Of a stretch of DNA of 64,000 nt, positions 17,422 to 26,517 are shown piece by piece. The notes under the pieces are model-generated. The model worked only from the letters and a program-made list of their open reading frames with translations, ran no database searches and was not told the origin of the DNA. The stretch spans positions 1 to 64,000 of the forward strand of contig CAWBNO010000003.1 of the NCBI GenBank assembly GCA_963790095.1, given 5' to 3'. Made by a program: the position numbers and the translations under genes. Source of the DNA: JAAXQD01 sp963790095 (GTDB lineage: Bacteria > Desulfobacterota > Desulfobacteria > Desulfobacterales > UBA11574). The stretch's first letter is position 1. Every line of letters starts with the position of its first letter.

Positions 17422-17844
17422 ATGGACCCAAAGGTTAAAGAAGCTATTTTTCGGGCGGTTGAGAAGGAGACCTTTGCACAGGCTTTGAACATGGAACTGG
17501 TTGATCTGGAACTCGGATATTCCGCAGTGGAGATGACCTATGATCCGTCGGCCATGAACAACATCTACGACCGGGCGCACGGCGGAGCCATCTTTGGGTT
17601 GATCGACGAAGCCTTTGAGGCGGCGTGTCAGACAGAAGGCACCATCGCTGTGGCCTTGAACGTAAATGTAACATACGTGTCCAGCCCGGAGCCTGGAAAG
17701 CGTCTGCGCGCTGAAGCGCGCCAGGTCAGCCGGACCAAAAAAACAGCCAGTTTTGGAATCAAAGTGATGGAAAAAGATGGACGGTTGATCGCAACATGTC
17801 AGGCCCTGGCCTATCACACCGGAAAGCCGATACCGTTTTTATAG
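17422..17844 (+). CDS. PaaI-type hotdog thioesterase
   Basis: The 140-residue single hotdog domain has the key helix HGGAIFGLIDEAFEAA and the pattern NVTYVSSPEPGKRLRAEA, ending in LAYHTGKPIPF. These enzymes hydrolyse acyl- or aryl-CoA thioesters, with the conserved Asp/Glu after HGG acting in catalysis. It is usual length for the family. The start ATG has GAGGTGA 8-14 bases upstream (17408-17414). It is not tightly linked to its neighbours. The acyl substrate is unknown; a second, longer member of the family is encoded at 29265. Confidence 0.85.
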   Translation: MDPKVKEAIFRAVEKETFAQALNMELVDLELGYSAVEMTYDPSAMNNIYDRAHGGAIFGLIDEAFEAACQTEGTIAVALNVNVTYVSSPEPGKRLRAEARQVSRTKKTASFGIKVMEKDGRLIATCQALAYHTGKPIPFL

Positions 17845-17964
17845 ACGCCGATGTCCAGCCATTCGTCCTGTGACATGGGTGTCCAGTGAAATGACAGGCC
17901 TATTTCAGTGGCACGTCCAACGCGGCGTGTGAAATATGCGGGTCACCGTCCAGGAGACAGAAAA

Positions 17965-20128
17965 ATGAAAATTACAGAAAACGCCCTAAAAATACTTCAA
18001 AAAAGATATTTCGCAGAGAATGAAACTTGGGAGAAACTGTGTGAGCGGGTCGCTTATAAAGTCGCAGGTGATGAAAAAAAATCGGAACATCGTGTAAAAT
18101 GGGAAAAAAGATATAAAGAAATCATGTTCAACTTTGACTTTCTGCCCAACAGCCCCACGTTGCGAAACTTTGGTCGGAACGAAGGCTGTGGGAGTGCATG
18201 TTTTGTCCTCCCCATGGAAGACAGTCGACGAAGCATTTTCAAAACCCTTTCCGATGCCGTGGACGTACAGGCACACGGCGGCGGAACCGGCATGAGTTTT
18301 TCCCGGCTGCGTCCCAAAGGGGACCCCATCCTTTCAACCGGGGGAACGGCTTCCGGTCCCGTCTCCTTCATGGAAATATTCGATTTTACCATCGGAGATA
18401 TCATACAGCAAGGCGGAACCCGTGAGGGCGCCAACATGGGTGTATTGCGGGTGGATCATCCGGATATTGAACGTTTTGTGGCGGCTAAAACCATAGAAGG
18501 GACGCTGAAAAATTTCAATTTGTCGGTGGGGATCACCGATGCCTTTATGAGCGCTGTTAAAAATGACGAAGATTATGATCTGGTCTTCAACGGTAAAGTG
18601 TACAAGACTGTCTCGGCGCCCAAGATATGGGAAACGATTATCGACGGCGCCTGGAAGAACGGAGAGCCGGGAATTATTTTCTTGGATACCATTAACAGAA
18701 ACAATCCCTTACACCCAATGGGTGAAATTGAGGCGACAAACCCCTGTGGAGAGCAGCCGCTTCTACCATACTGTTCGTGTAACCTTGGATCCATCAATCT
18801 TTCACAGATGATCACAGGGGATTGGATAGATGGCGCGGCAGAAGTCGACTGGAAAAGATTGCGCAAAACGGTGAAGACGGGGGTACGATTCCTTGACTCG
18901 GTCATCTCCGTCAACAATTATCCCATTCCGGAAATTGAAGACATGACCCTAAAGACCCGGCAGATCGGTCTGGGGATAATGGGCTTTGCCGATATGTGTA
19001 TCAAACTTCACATCCGTTACGGATCCGAGGCATCCGTCACCCTGGCAAAAGAAATCATGTCCAAAATTTATCATGTGGCCCATGAGACCTCCACGGAGCT
19101 GGGCAAAGAAAAAGGTGTTGCGCCGGTCTATGAAGAATACACTCTTTCCAGTCCGAAAAGACGCAACAGCACCCTGACGACCATTGCGCCCACCGGCACC
19201 CTATCTCTGATCGCCGGTTGCTCGTCAGGCTGCGAACCGAATTTCGCATTCAACTATTCCAAAGCGTGCCTTGAAGGTGAGACCCTCGACATTGTCCCCG
19301 ATGTGGTTCGGGAATGGCATAAAAGAAAAAAAACCGAAATTTTGCCTGAATTTTTTGTTGCAACCAAAGATATTTCCGTTGAGGAGCACATCAGGGTTCA
19401 GGCGGCGTTTCAGGCCGGCGGCGTGGATTCAGGTGTTTCAAAGACCATCAATGCACCCTACGACACGGACAAATCCGAAATTTCCGAAGCGTTTTTCAAA
19501 GCGTGGGAAATGGGGTGCAAGGGAGTCACTTTTTATCGAGACGGCTCCCGGGATGTTCAGGCCCTATACACCCAAAAGAAAGGGCATTGGAGACCGAAGG
19601 CGCGGATGAATTGAGCCGGGGGGAACTTAAGCATCGTCCCCGGGCAACGACGGGTCCCAGCCTGAAGATGAAAACAGCCTGCGGCAAACTCTATGTCGAT
19701 CCACATTTTGACAAAGACGGTGTTGTGGAGGTCTTCATCCGGACCGTCGGCGGCGGCTGCGCTGCGAACACCAAAGCACTTGGTATACTGCTGTCTTACG
19801 TCTTCGGGCCGGCGTATCTCCCGAAAAGATCATCAACTCCATGAAATCGATTCATTGCCCGGCGTGTACCAAGGCCATATCTTCAGGTAAAGATGTGGAA
19901 GTCAACAGCTGTGCGGCCGGCATGGGAAAGGGGCTTGAAGTCGCTTTAGAGCATGGGGACGTGTATCGGGAAGTGGCCGAACAGATTCAAGATGCGGACA
20001 GTTATTTTAACGAAATCGATGCCCCCAAAGTTAAAAAAACCATCTGCCCGGATTGCGGCGCGACCGTTCACCGGGCCGAAGGGTGTCTGGTATGCTCCAA
20101 CATGGAGTGTGGGTGGACCCGATGCTAA
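17965..20128 (+). pseudogene. nrdJ: Adenosylcobalamin-dependent (class II) ribonucleotide reductase, two frameshifts
   Basis: This enzyme would reduce ribonucleotides to deoxyribonucleotides using B12. ATG 17965 follows AGGAG (17952-17956). The first frame has NSPTLRNFGRNEGCGSACFV, HGGGTGMSFSRLRPKGD, the active-site motif NPCGEQPLLPYCSCNLGSIN and the nucleotide-binding APTGTLSLIAGCSSGCEP, and stops at 19614. The reading continues in a second frame (ALETEGADELSRGELKHRPR, TACGKLYVDPHF, GGGCAANTKALGILLSY) and then a third (INSMKSIHCPACTKA, cysteine-rich tail to 20128). One missing G at 19582-19584 and one missing base near 19805 restore about 722 codons. Loss of such a gene would be serious unless another reductase exists, so sequencing error is quite possible. 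It converges on the nitroreductase with 4 bases of overlap. Confidence 0.8.
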
Positions 20129-20816
20129 TCTGAATTTTTATCGTCCATCCCGCACCAGGTTATAATGTTTTCAATGGGTTCCCGTGTACTGACCACTCTA
20201 TTTGCCGGGAAATCCCAGTTGGGATAACCGATGGCAATGGAAATCATAATCCGTTTGGATTCGGATATTCCGGCAAATTCGTGCAACACTTCGGGAAATG
20301 CGATCCCCTGATTGGCGATACAGGTGCCAAGACCATAATGGAGTGCGGCCAGGCAGATGTTCTGTGTCACGGCACCGATGTCGAACAGCGGTCTGGGGTA
20401 AGGCAGGGATCTGTCCACATAGATCACAATGGCCGCCGGTGCATTAAAATATCGAAACCCGCGTCTCATCCATTGGTCCCTTTTCTCTTTATCTTCCCTG
20501 GATATATCCATGAGCTTAAAGATCTGTTTGGCGATTTCAATCTGTCGTCGTCGGTACACGCTGTCCGGAGGTAATCCTTTGGTTTGTAGGTCGGGATGGG
20601 AGAGACGCTCCTGAATTCGAAGTTTTTCAATATTCGCCTGTCTGATAGCATCAGAACATCTCCGGCAACAATCGTGAATTCCCACGGCTGGCTGTTTTCG
20701 GCTGAAGGGGCACGTGCAGATGTTTCTAAAATTTCTCTGAGAATCTTTTTCGGGACAAGGTCTGCCTTAAAGTCTCTAATGCTCTTACGCATGATTATGG
20801 CGTCTATAATATCCAC
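20125..20816 (-). pseudogene. Nitroreductase-family flavoprotein, one frameshift
   Basis: This FMN-dependent NAD(P)H oxidoreductase fold starts at GTG 20816 (GGAG upstream on the minus strand): MRKSIRDFKADLVPKKILRE, TSARAPSAENSQPWEFTIVA. At about 20650-20658 the reading breaks after AGDVL. One missing base would give VLDAIRQANIEKLRIQERLS, and the downstream frame runs intact through FNAPAAIVIYVDRSLPYPRP, FDIGAVTQNICLAALHYGLG and a closing IAIGYPNWDFPANR. All expected FMN-site segments (RKSIRDF, SAENSQPW, GLGTCI) are present across the two frames. As with the neighbouring nrdJ, a single-base error cannot be excluded. Confidence 0.78.
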
Positions 20817-21328
20817 CCTTCTGCTCCTTTTTTTATTCAGTTTCCCGAACGCCGAAACTTGCGGTCCGGCCATTCAAAGCCCGCCATTGGCCGCTGTCTT
20901 TTCCATTGACAGGCAAGCAACTTTTATTTATAAAATAATCTTACGTTATAAAATCTCGTTCATTTTTTTATGGGCCTAGAACTGATCTATAATTTCCATG
21001 TATTTAATGGTCTATTTCCCCCGGTTGACACTTTTTTTATAAGTTACCGCTTTTTTTAAGAAAAACGGCCCTACCATTGTAACGAAGTGCGGAATTTTTT
21101 TGTCAGGATCGCTGATATCCAATGCTTTCCTTATTCCCATAACATTTATAATTAACTCAATTCAAGCCCGGATATCATGTAGGGCTACGGTTATTCTCTG
21201 ATAAAATTTCGGCGTAAAATTTCCAAATCTTTGTTACTAAAATTCATATTGCTTTATGTATAAAAAATAAAAATGGGTTCGGCTGGTTAGTTCTTTAATC
21301 CAACACAACTATTGAGAGGTGCTTCAAA
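20817..21328. other. Divergent intergenic region upstream of ppdK
   Basis: This 512-base AT-rich gap lies between the divergently read nitroreductase and ppdK. It holds a partial echo of the AT-rich repeat near 20988 (CTGATCTATAATTTCCATGT). AGAGG at 21315-21319 serves ppdK. I see no gene or clear hairpin. Confidence 0.5.
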
Positions 21329-24067
21329 ATGTCTAAAAAATGGGTTTATCTCTTGGATGAAATTGAACAGGCGGAAGAGTATGTCGGCGGTGATTGGGAT
21401 GCGGTTCGCGGATTGCTGGGCGGTAAAGGGGCAAATCTATCGGAAATGGTTCGTATCAATGTTCCTGTGCCACCGGGGTTTACGGTTACCACCGAGGCAT
21501 GTAACACCTACCTGGCTTCGGGGGAAACCTTTCCGAAAGGAATGAGAGATCAAATGCTTGATGCTCTGAAATCTATTGAAGAAACCACCGGGAAAAAATT
21601 TGGTGACCCGAAAAATCCACTTTTGATTTCATGTCGCAGTGGTGCCAAGTTTTCCATGCCGGGCATGATGGACACCGTGCTCAATATCGGACTGAACGAT
21701 AAAACAGCCGAAGGAATGATCGGATTGACCGGCGATGAACGATTTGTATTCGACTCTTATCGCCGATTGGTGCAGATGTTCGGCAATGTGGTCATGGATG
21801 CGCCGGATGAGGTCTTTGAGGAGGTGATCACCGAAGCCCGTGCAAAAGTTGGCGTCGAAACAGATGCCGAGCTGTCTGCCGATGATTGGAAGGCGGTGAT
21901 AGAAAAATTCAAGGTGATCTTCAAACAATACGCGGGTCGATATTTCCCAACCGATCCATTTGAACAGCTGTTTATGGCGACAGAAGCTGTTTTCAGGAGC
22001 TGGAACGGGAAACGGGCTGTCGATTACCGCAATGCTGCAAAGATTTCCCATGACCTGGGCACTGCTGTGACGGTTCAGACCATGGTTTTTGGGAATATGG
22101 GAAATGACAGCGCAACCGGTGTTGCCATGACCCGGGACGGCTCCACAGGAGAAAATAGAATTGAAGGCGATTACCTGATCAACGCACAGGGTGAGGATGT
22201 GGTTGCCGGGATCCGTTTAACCAATGAGATCTCCCGATTGAAAACGGAAATGCCCGAGGCGTATGGCGAGTTTGAGGAGATTTCGAAAAAGTTGGATTCC
22301 CATTATCGTGATATGCAGGACGTTGAATTTACCATTGAAAAGGGTAAATTCTGGATGCTGCAGACCCGGGATGGCAAACGTACGGCCCAGGCTGCGGTTC
22401 GGATTGCTGTTGAAATGGTCGAAGAAGGCTTGATCTCTCGAGAAGAAGCGGTTATGCGCGTAACTCCTGAGCAGGTCGACTTCTTCCTGCATCCACAGTT
22501 TGACCGAGAGGCCGTAAAAGAGATCAAAGCCCGAGGTGACATGCTGGCCAGGGGTCTTAACGTTTCACCAGGGGCAGCCTATGGAGTGGTCGCCCTCGAC
22601 GCAGATATTGCGGAGTTGTGGGCCAAGGAAGAGGGCAAGGAAGTGATTATGGTGCGTCCGGAAACCCGGCCGGACGACGTCCACGGGATGCTAGCTTCCC
22701 GGGGAATCCTCACCAGCCGCGGCGGCCGTACCAGCCATGCTGCCCTGGTTGCCCGCCAGTTCGGAAAACCGGCGGTTGTGGGTGTCTCCGAACTTAAAAT
22801 CGACATGGTCAAGCGGCAGATGAGTGTGAAGGACAAAGTTATTAAGGAAGGGGAATGGATCTCCATTGACGGCAATGCCGGCGAACTTTATGCCGGAAAG
22901 GTAAAGACCATGGTGCCGGACATAAAGGATCTGTGGCTGATGAAGCTGCTCTCCTGGGCGGATGAGTTTCGCAAACTCGGGGTATGGGCGAATGCAGATT
23001 ATCCAGTCGATGCCCAGCGCGCGCTCGACTACGGCGCCGAAGGCATCGGGCTGTGTCGCACCGAACACATGTTCTTCGAGGCAGAACGCCTCCCCTTTGT
23101 GCAGAAGATGATCATGACCGACCTGCCGAGTGAACGGCGTGAAGCGCTCGACGCACTGCTGCCCTTTCAGCGGGAAGACTTTGCAGGCCTTTTCCGGGTT
23201 ATGGACGGACTCCCGGTCATTATTCGTTTGATCGATCCTCCGCTGCACGAATTTCTTCCCAATCACATCGACCTGCTGAGGGATCTGTCGGATCTTAAGA
23301 TTCGCCTGAAGGATGCCGGCACCCTTGAAGATATTGATCGACTGCTGGACCAGATCGAAAAAGAAGAACACATTCTCAAACGGGTGGAAAGTCTGCACGA
23401 GTCAAATCCAATGCTGGGGCTTCGGGGTGTACGACTGGGCATTCACATTCCGGAACTGACCATCATGCAGGTTCGAGCCATATTCGAAGCGGCTTGCATG
23501 GTGGCCAAAGAAGGCATCGATGTGCACCCTGAGATCATGATCCCATTGACCAGCCATGTGAACGAACTGAAGTATCAGCGAAATATTCTTGAGCCTGAGG
23601 CTAAAAAGGTTATGAAGGAACAAGGCATTGAGCCGAATTATAAATTCGGAACCATGATCGAAATACCCCGTGCCGCGCTGACAACCGATCAAATTGCCGA
23701 ATATGCAGCGTTTATATCATTTGGGACCAATGACCTGACTCAGACAACTTTCGGGATATCCAGAGACGACGCCGAGGCAGGGTTTTTAATTGAATATATG
23801 GAAAAAGAAATTCTTCCGGAAAATCCTTTTGCCGTTATCGACCGGGATGGTGTGGGCATGCTGATGGAAATATCGGTTCAAAAGGGACGTTCCGTGAGAC
23901 CCGATTTGGAATGCGGAATCTGCGGTGAACACGGGGGAGATCCTGAATCTATTCAGTTGTGTCATGAATTGGGGTTGACGTATGTGTCGTGCTCTCCGTT
24001 CCGCATACCGGTTGCACGCCTTGCGGCCGCCCATGCCGCGCTGCGGGATCAGAAATCCGGCAAATAG
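21329..24067 (+). CDS. ppdK: Pyruvate, phosphate dikinase
   Basis: This 912-residue enzyme interconverts pyruvate + ATP + Pi and phosphoenolpyruvate + AMP + PPi. It has the usual length and domain order: an N-terminal ATP-grasp domain (GGKGANLSEMVRINVPVPPG; CRSGAKFSMPGMMDTVLN), a swivelling phospho-histidine domain (ILTSRGGRTSHAALVARQFG, with the phosphorylated His), and a C-terminal TIM barrel (GAEGIGLCRTEHMFF; LRGVRLGIHIPELTIMQ; catalytic Cys in LECGICGEHGGDPE). ATG 21329 has AGAGG upstream. In an acetyl-CoA-pathway anaerobe it links pyruvate from reductive carboxylation to gluconeogenesis. It is intact, unlike the genes just before it, and is followed by an inverted-repeat terminator. Confidence 0.95.
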   Translation: MSKKWVYLLDEIEQAEEYVGGDWDAVRGLLGGKGANLSEMVRINVPVPPGFTVTTEACNTYLASGETFPKGMRDQMLDALKSIEETTGKKFGDPKNPLLISCRSGAKFSMPGMMDTVLNIGLNDKTAEGMIGLTGDERFVFDSYRRLVQMFGNVVMDAPDEVFEEVITEARAKVGVETDAELSADDWKAVIEKFKVIFKQYAGRYFPTDPFEQLFMATEAVFRSWNGKRAVDYRNAAKISHDLGTAVTVQTMVFGNMGNDSATGVAMTRDGSTGENRIEGDYLINAQGEDVVAGIRLTNEISRLKTEMPEAYGEFEEISKKLDSHYRDMQDVEFTIEKGKFWMLQTRDGKRTAQAAVRIAVEMVEEGLISREEAVMRVTPEQVDFFLHPQFDREAVKEIKARGDMLARGLNVSPGAAYGVVALDADIAELWAKEEGKEVIMVRPETRPDDVHGMLASRGILTSRGGRTSHAALVARQFGKPAVVGVSELKIDMVKRQMSVKDKVIKEGEWISIDGNAGELYAGKVKTMVPDIKDLWLMKLLSWADEFRKLGVWANADYPVDAQRALDYGAEGIGLCRTEHMFFEAERLPFVQKMIMTDLPSERREALDALLPFQREDFAGLFRVMDGLPVIIRLIDPPLHEFLPNHIDLLRDLSDLKIRLKDAGTLEDIDRLLDQIEKEEHILKRVESLHESNPMLGLRGVRLGIHIPELTIMQVRAIFEAACMVAKEGIDVHPEIMIPLTSHVNELKYQRNILEPEAKKVMKEQGIEPNYKFGTMIEIPRAALTTDQIAEYAAFISFGTNDLTQTTFGISRDDAEAGFLIEYMEKEILPENPFAVIDRDGVGMLMEISVQKGRSVRPDLECGICGEHGGDPESIQLCHELGLTYVSCSPFRIPVARLAAAHAALRDQKSGK

Positions 24068-24092
24068 CCGGAATCGAATTAATGATCGTCAC

Positions 24093-24128
24093 GAAAGCAC
24101 GAAATGACATCCTAATTTTCGTGCTTTC
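24093..24128 (+). terminator. Inverted-repeat terminator after ppdK
   Basis: AAAGCACGAAA (24094-24104) pairs with TTTCGTGCTTT (24117-24127), and the 3' arm is T-rich. It sits between ppdK and the sixA ATG. Confidence 0.6.
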
Positions 24129-24147
24129 TTGACGGAGGGTTTGTAAC

Positions 24148-24609
24148 ATGGCACTTTTTCTTGTTCAACACGGCAAGAGTTTGCCCAAGGACAAAGACCC
24201 AAACAAAGGCCTTTCTGAAGCGGGAATCCAAGAAACCGAACGCATTGCACAGGTGGCCAAAGGGTATGGGGTCCATGTATCCGGCATCGCACACAGCGGC
24301 AAGACCCGGGCCCGTCAAACCGCCGATATCTTTGGGTCTGTCCTGAACCCCGAAGGCGGTTTTCAAGAAATCAGCGGACTGAATCCGCTGGATGACGTCA
24401 CCGCCATTGCCGATGCCATAGACAGCACGGAAGATCGAATGCTTGTGGGGCATTTGCCCTTTATGGAAAGGCTGACCGCCTATCTTACCACAGGTTCCGT
24501 GGAACGGCCGGTATTTAAATTTCAAAACAGCGGGATCGTGTGTCTGGACAAAACCCCGGACACCGAGTCCTGGGTGATCAAATGGGCGCTGATGCCCCAT
24601 ATCGGCTGA
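24148..24609 (+). CDS. sixA: SixA-like phosphohistidine phosphatase (histidine phosphatase family)
   Basis: This 153-residue cytoplasmic phosphatase of the branch-2-like histidine phosphatase superfamily starts MALFLVQHGKS, where the nucleophile motif is QHG in place of RHG as in SixA proteins. It continues GLSEAGIQETERIA, GIAHSGKTRARQTADIF and the second catalytic His in LVGHLPFMERL. Family members remove phosphate from phosphohistidine in phosphorelays or PTS-like proteins. GGAGG (24135-24139) sets the start. Its position right after ppdK, an enzyme with a phosphohistidine intermediate, is suggestive, but no direct link is shown. Confidence 0.85.
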   Translation: MALFLVQHGKSLPKDKDPNKGLSEAGIQETERIAQVAKGYGVHVSGIAHSGKTRARQTADIFGSVLNPEGGFQEISGLNPLDDVTAIADAIDSTEDRMLVGHLPFMERLTAYLTTGSVERPVFKFQNSGIVCLDKTPDTESWVIKWALMPHIG

Positions 24610-24649
24610 AGATCGGGTTGAAAAAAATCTTTTCTGACAAAATTTATCC

Positions 24650-25063
24650 ATGGATTCGTTTAACGACATTTTTACGCCAGGTGTTTTGAAAAAGCTGTTT
24701 CCCGAAGACCGTTCAGACCGGTTCTTTGATGCCCTTTACGGAGACACCACCGAGGGGTCTTACGATATCCGTCTTGAATTCAAAAACCACCGGGGAACTC
24801 GCCTTGAGTTTGAGCTGTGTCTGACCCAGCGGCCCGGACAGTGTATTAGCTGCAGTCTAACGTATGGATTGCCGGAAGTTTTTTCCCGCCATCCGGTGAT
24901 CAATATAAATGGCCTGGTTCAGGACGTCGAAGGTTTGCTCGACGGTGGGGCCAGATGTATTGACTGGGAACTCGGCGCTACCAGAGAAATTTCAGACGAG
25001 ATCCATGTGGTCCCGCTGGTTATTATTTTGGACAACCAACTCGGATCAGAAGAAACTCTATAG
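24650..25063 (+). CDS. Hypothetical protein (137 aa)
   Basis: This soluble protein of 137 residues shows no signal peptide or membrane helix. It looks like a compact alpha/beta fold: an N-terminal helical part (FNDIFTPGVLKKLFPEDRSD), strands in RLEFKNHRGTRLEFELCLTQ, and a Cys pair in CISCSLTYG. I do not recognise a functional family. The ATG at 24650 lacks an obvious ribosome site. The stop codon (25061-25063) overlaps the AGGAG of the rubrerythrin-like gene, so the two are probably in one operon, possibly linked to oxidative stress. Confidence 0.65.
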   Translation: MDSFNDIFTPGVLKKLFPEDRSDRFFDALYGDTTEGSYDIRLEFKNHRGTRLEFELCLTQRPGQCISCSLTYGLPEVFSRHPVININGLVQDVEGLLDGGARCIDWELGATREISDEIHVVPLVIILDNQLGSEETL

Positions 25064-25073
25064 GAGCAAACGG

Positions 25074-25547
25074 ATGTTTTCCATTAAGGATATTGTTGAT
25101 ATCGCCATACAAATCGAGGAAAATGGAGAGCGTATCTATAGAGACGCTGCAAAAAAAATTAAGGACCCATCGCTGAGTTCTCTGCTCCAGTGGCTGGCGG
25201 ATGAGGAAGTTACACATGTGAAATGGTTTGCAGCACTGAAAGGTAAAGTCCCCGACACCGGGGATCACCCTGAACAGGAAAAAATCGGCAGAGCTTTATT
25301 GCGGGACGCTGTGGGAACTCAAAATTTTACCCTCAAGGATGCCGATTTTTCCGACCTGGAACAGGTCGAAGATCTGATCCGGCAGGCCATTGAATTCGAA
25401 AAAGACACGATACTCTTTTATAAGATGCTCCAGCCGCTGATCGATGATCAAGATACCCTCGATCAATTGCTTGGAATCATAAAAGAAGAAGAGAAACACG
25501 TACAGAGTTTTAAAGAAGTTCCAAAGCAAGGATGGGGACGAACGTAA
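25074..25547 (+). CDS. Rubrerythrin-like ferritin-fold diiron protein
   Basis: The protein has 157 residues and a four-helix bundle with two Glu-rich pairs: IQIEENGERIYRDAA (first helix), WLADEEVTHVKWF, AIEFEKDTILFYKML, and IIKEEEKHVQSF. This gives the EExxH-type ligands of a diiron site. It lacks the rubredoxin Cys domain, so it is an erythrin-type or ferritin-like protein, probably handling peroxide or iron. ATG 25074 follows AGGAG at 25062-25066. A second, related protein is encoded at 30253. Confidence 0.8.
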   Translation: MFSIKDIVDIAIQIEENGERIYRDAAKKIKDPSLSSLLQWLADEEVTHVKWFAALKGKVPDTGDHPEQEKIGRALLRDAVGTQNFTLKDADFSDLEQVEDLIRQAIEFEKDTILFYKMLQPLIDDQDTLDQLLGIIKEEEKHVQSFKEVPKQGWGRT

Positions 25548-25637
25548 AAAAATAACCCATGGGAACGAACCTGCCGTAACGGCTGTTCGGTCAGATCTGG
25601 ATTCATTTTAAGGGGGCGCCCCCATGGACATTTATCG

Positions 25638-26114
25638 TCACCGATGCCGTTGTTCCAGATCCAGAAGGGCCTGCTTTACCGCCACACCTCCGCCAAACCC
25701 GGTAAGGGTGCCGTTGCTCCCCACGACCCGGTGGCATGGAATAATAATGGGAATCGGATTCCGTGCGTTGGCCTGTCCCACCGCCCGGCTTGCCATTGGA
25801 TTTCCTATATTTTCAGCTACTTCACCATAGGATGCCGTCTCTCCGTAGGGGATCTGTTGAAGTGCCGTCAGCACTTTTTTCTGAAATGGTGTGACGTCCA
25901 GACACAGATCCAGGGAAAAAATTTTCAGTTTTCCGGCAAAATAGGCTTTGAGCTGAAGGACCGCCTCTTCAAGGGGCTTGCGGGTTTCCACCCAATGGGA
26001 TTCCGGCAAATCAGGTCGGTTCCCTTTGGGAAAAAGGATTCGACGCAGCCCTCCATCGTCTCCGGCCACCAAAAGCCTGCCCACAGGACTATCCATATAC
26101 CGATAATACATCAT
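25638..26114 (-). CDS. ogt: Methylated-DNA--protein-cysteine methyltransferase
   Basis: This 158-residue DNA repair protein transfers the methyl group from O6-methylguanine to its own cysteine. The active site IIIPCHRVVGSNGTLTGFGG is intact, preceded by the helix-turn-helix region TASYGEVAENIGNPMASRAV. The N-terminal domain (MMYYRYMDSPVGRLLVAGDD) is short, as in Ogt. It converges with the rubrerythrin-like gene; GGGGGCGCCCCC at 25612-25623 between them is a palindrome. Upstream on its own strand is a strong hairpin (26122-26170). Confidence 0.92.
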   Translation of the reverse strand: MMYYRYMDSPVGRLLVAGDDGGLRRILFPKGNRPDLPESHWVETRKPLEEAVLQLKAYFAGKLKIFSLDLCLDVTPFQKKVLTALQQIPYGETASYGEVAENIGNPMASRAVGQANARNPIPIIIPCHRVVGSNGTLTGFGGGVAVKQALLDLEQRHR

Positions 26115-26121
26115 TTAAGCC

Positions 26122-26170
26122 GCCTTTATTTTTGCCAAAAACCGGGTGCTTTGCACCCGGTAGCAAAGGC
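26122..26170. other. Nested hairpin upstream of ogt
   Basis: CCGGGTGC (26142-26149) pairs with GCACCCGG (26153-26160) around a TTT loop, and the outer arms GCCTTT (26122-26127) and AAAGGC (26165-26170) also pair. It lies 8 bases outside the ogt start on the 5' side and could act as a leader hairpin, or as a terminator for anything read in from the right. Confidence 0.45.
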
Positions 26171-26517
26171 AACGATTAAATCACTGACGTGCTTTTGACA
26201 AAGAAAATTAGTTAATTTAATAGGTTAAAAATATTTTAGAGCGGTTCTTAAAACCATGTTCCGATTTATCCGCCGCATCTGAAATTAGTTTCCGCTGGAA
26301 CCTCCCAAGTTTGGATTTGGTTCTTGAGTAAAGCTTTCTGGTGCCCTTTGTCAAATAATATGCACAATTTTTAATAAATGACTTGACCTTGGGTTTCAGG
26401 AAATGTTAATAGGAATCGTTATCAATAAAAGAATGCCCTTATGCTGTTCGTGTTAAAATTATATCCAAAAGAATCTATTACTGATTCCATAAAAAACACC
26501 AGAAGGAGGAACCTCTA
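26171..26517. other. Upstream region of the stand-alone cooS
   Basis: This 347-base AT-rich region has no gene. It ends in AAGGAGGAACCTCTA before the cooS ATG. From 26504 onward the sequence is identical to that from 63521; upstream of 26504 the two loci share nothing. A Fur-like word (ATCGTTATCAATAA, 26417-26430) is too degenerate to call. Confidence 0.4.

Noticed and set aside
26405..26432. Fur-box-like sequence upstream of cooS
   Set aside because: Only partial similarity to the GATAATGATAATCATTATC consensus; AT-rich sequence gives such matches by chance.
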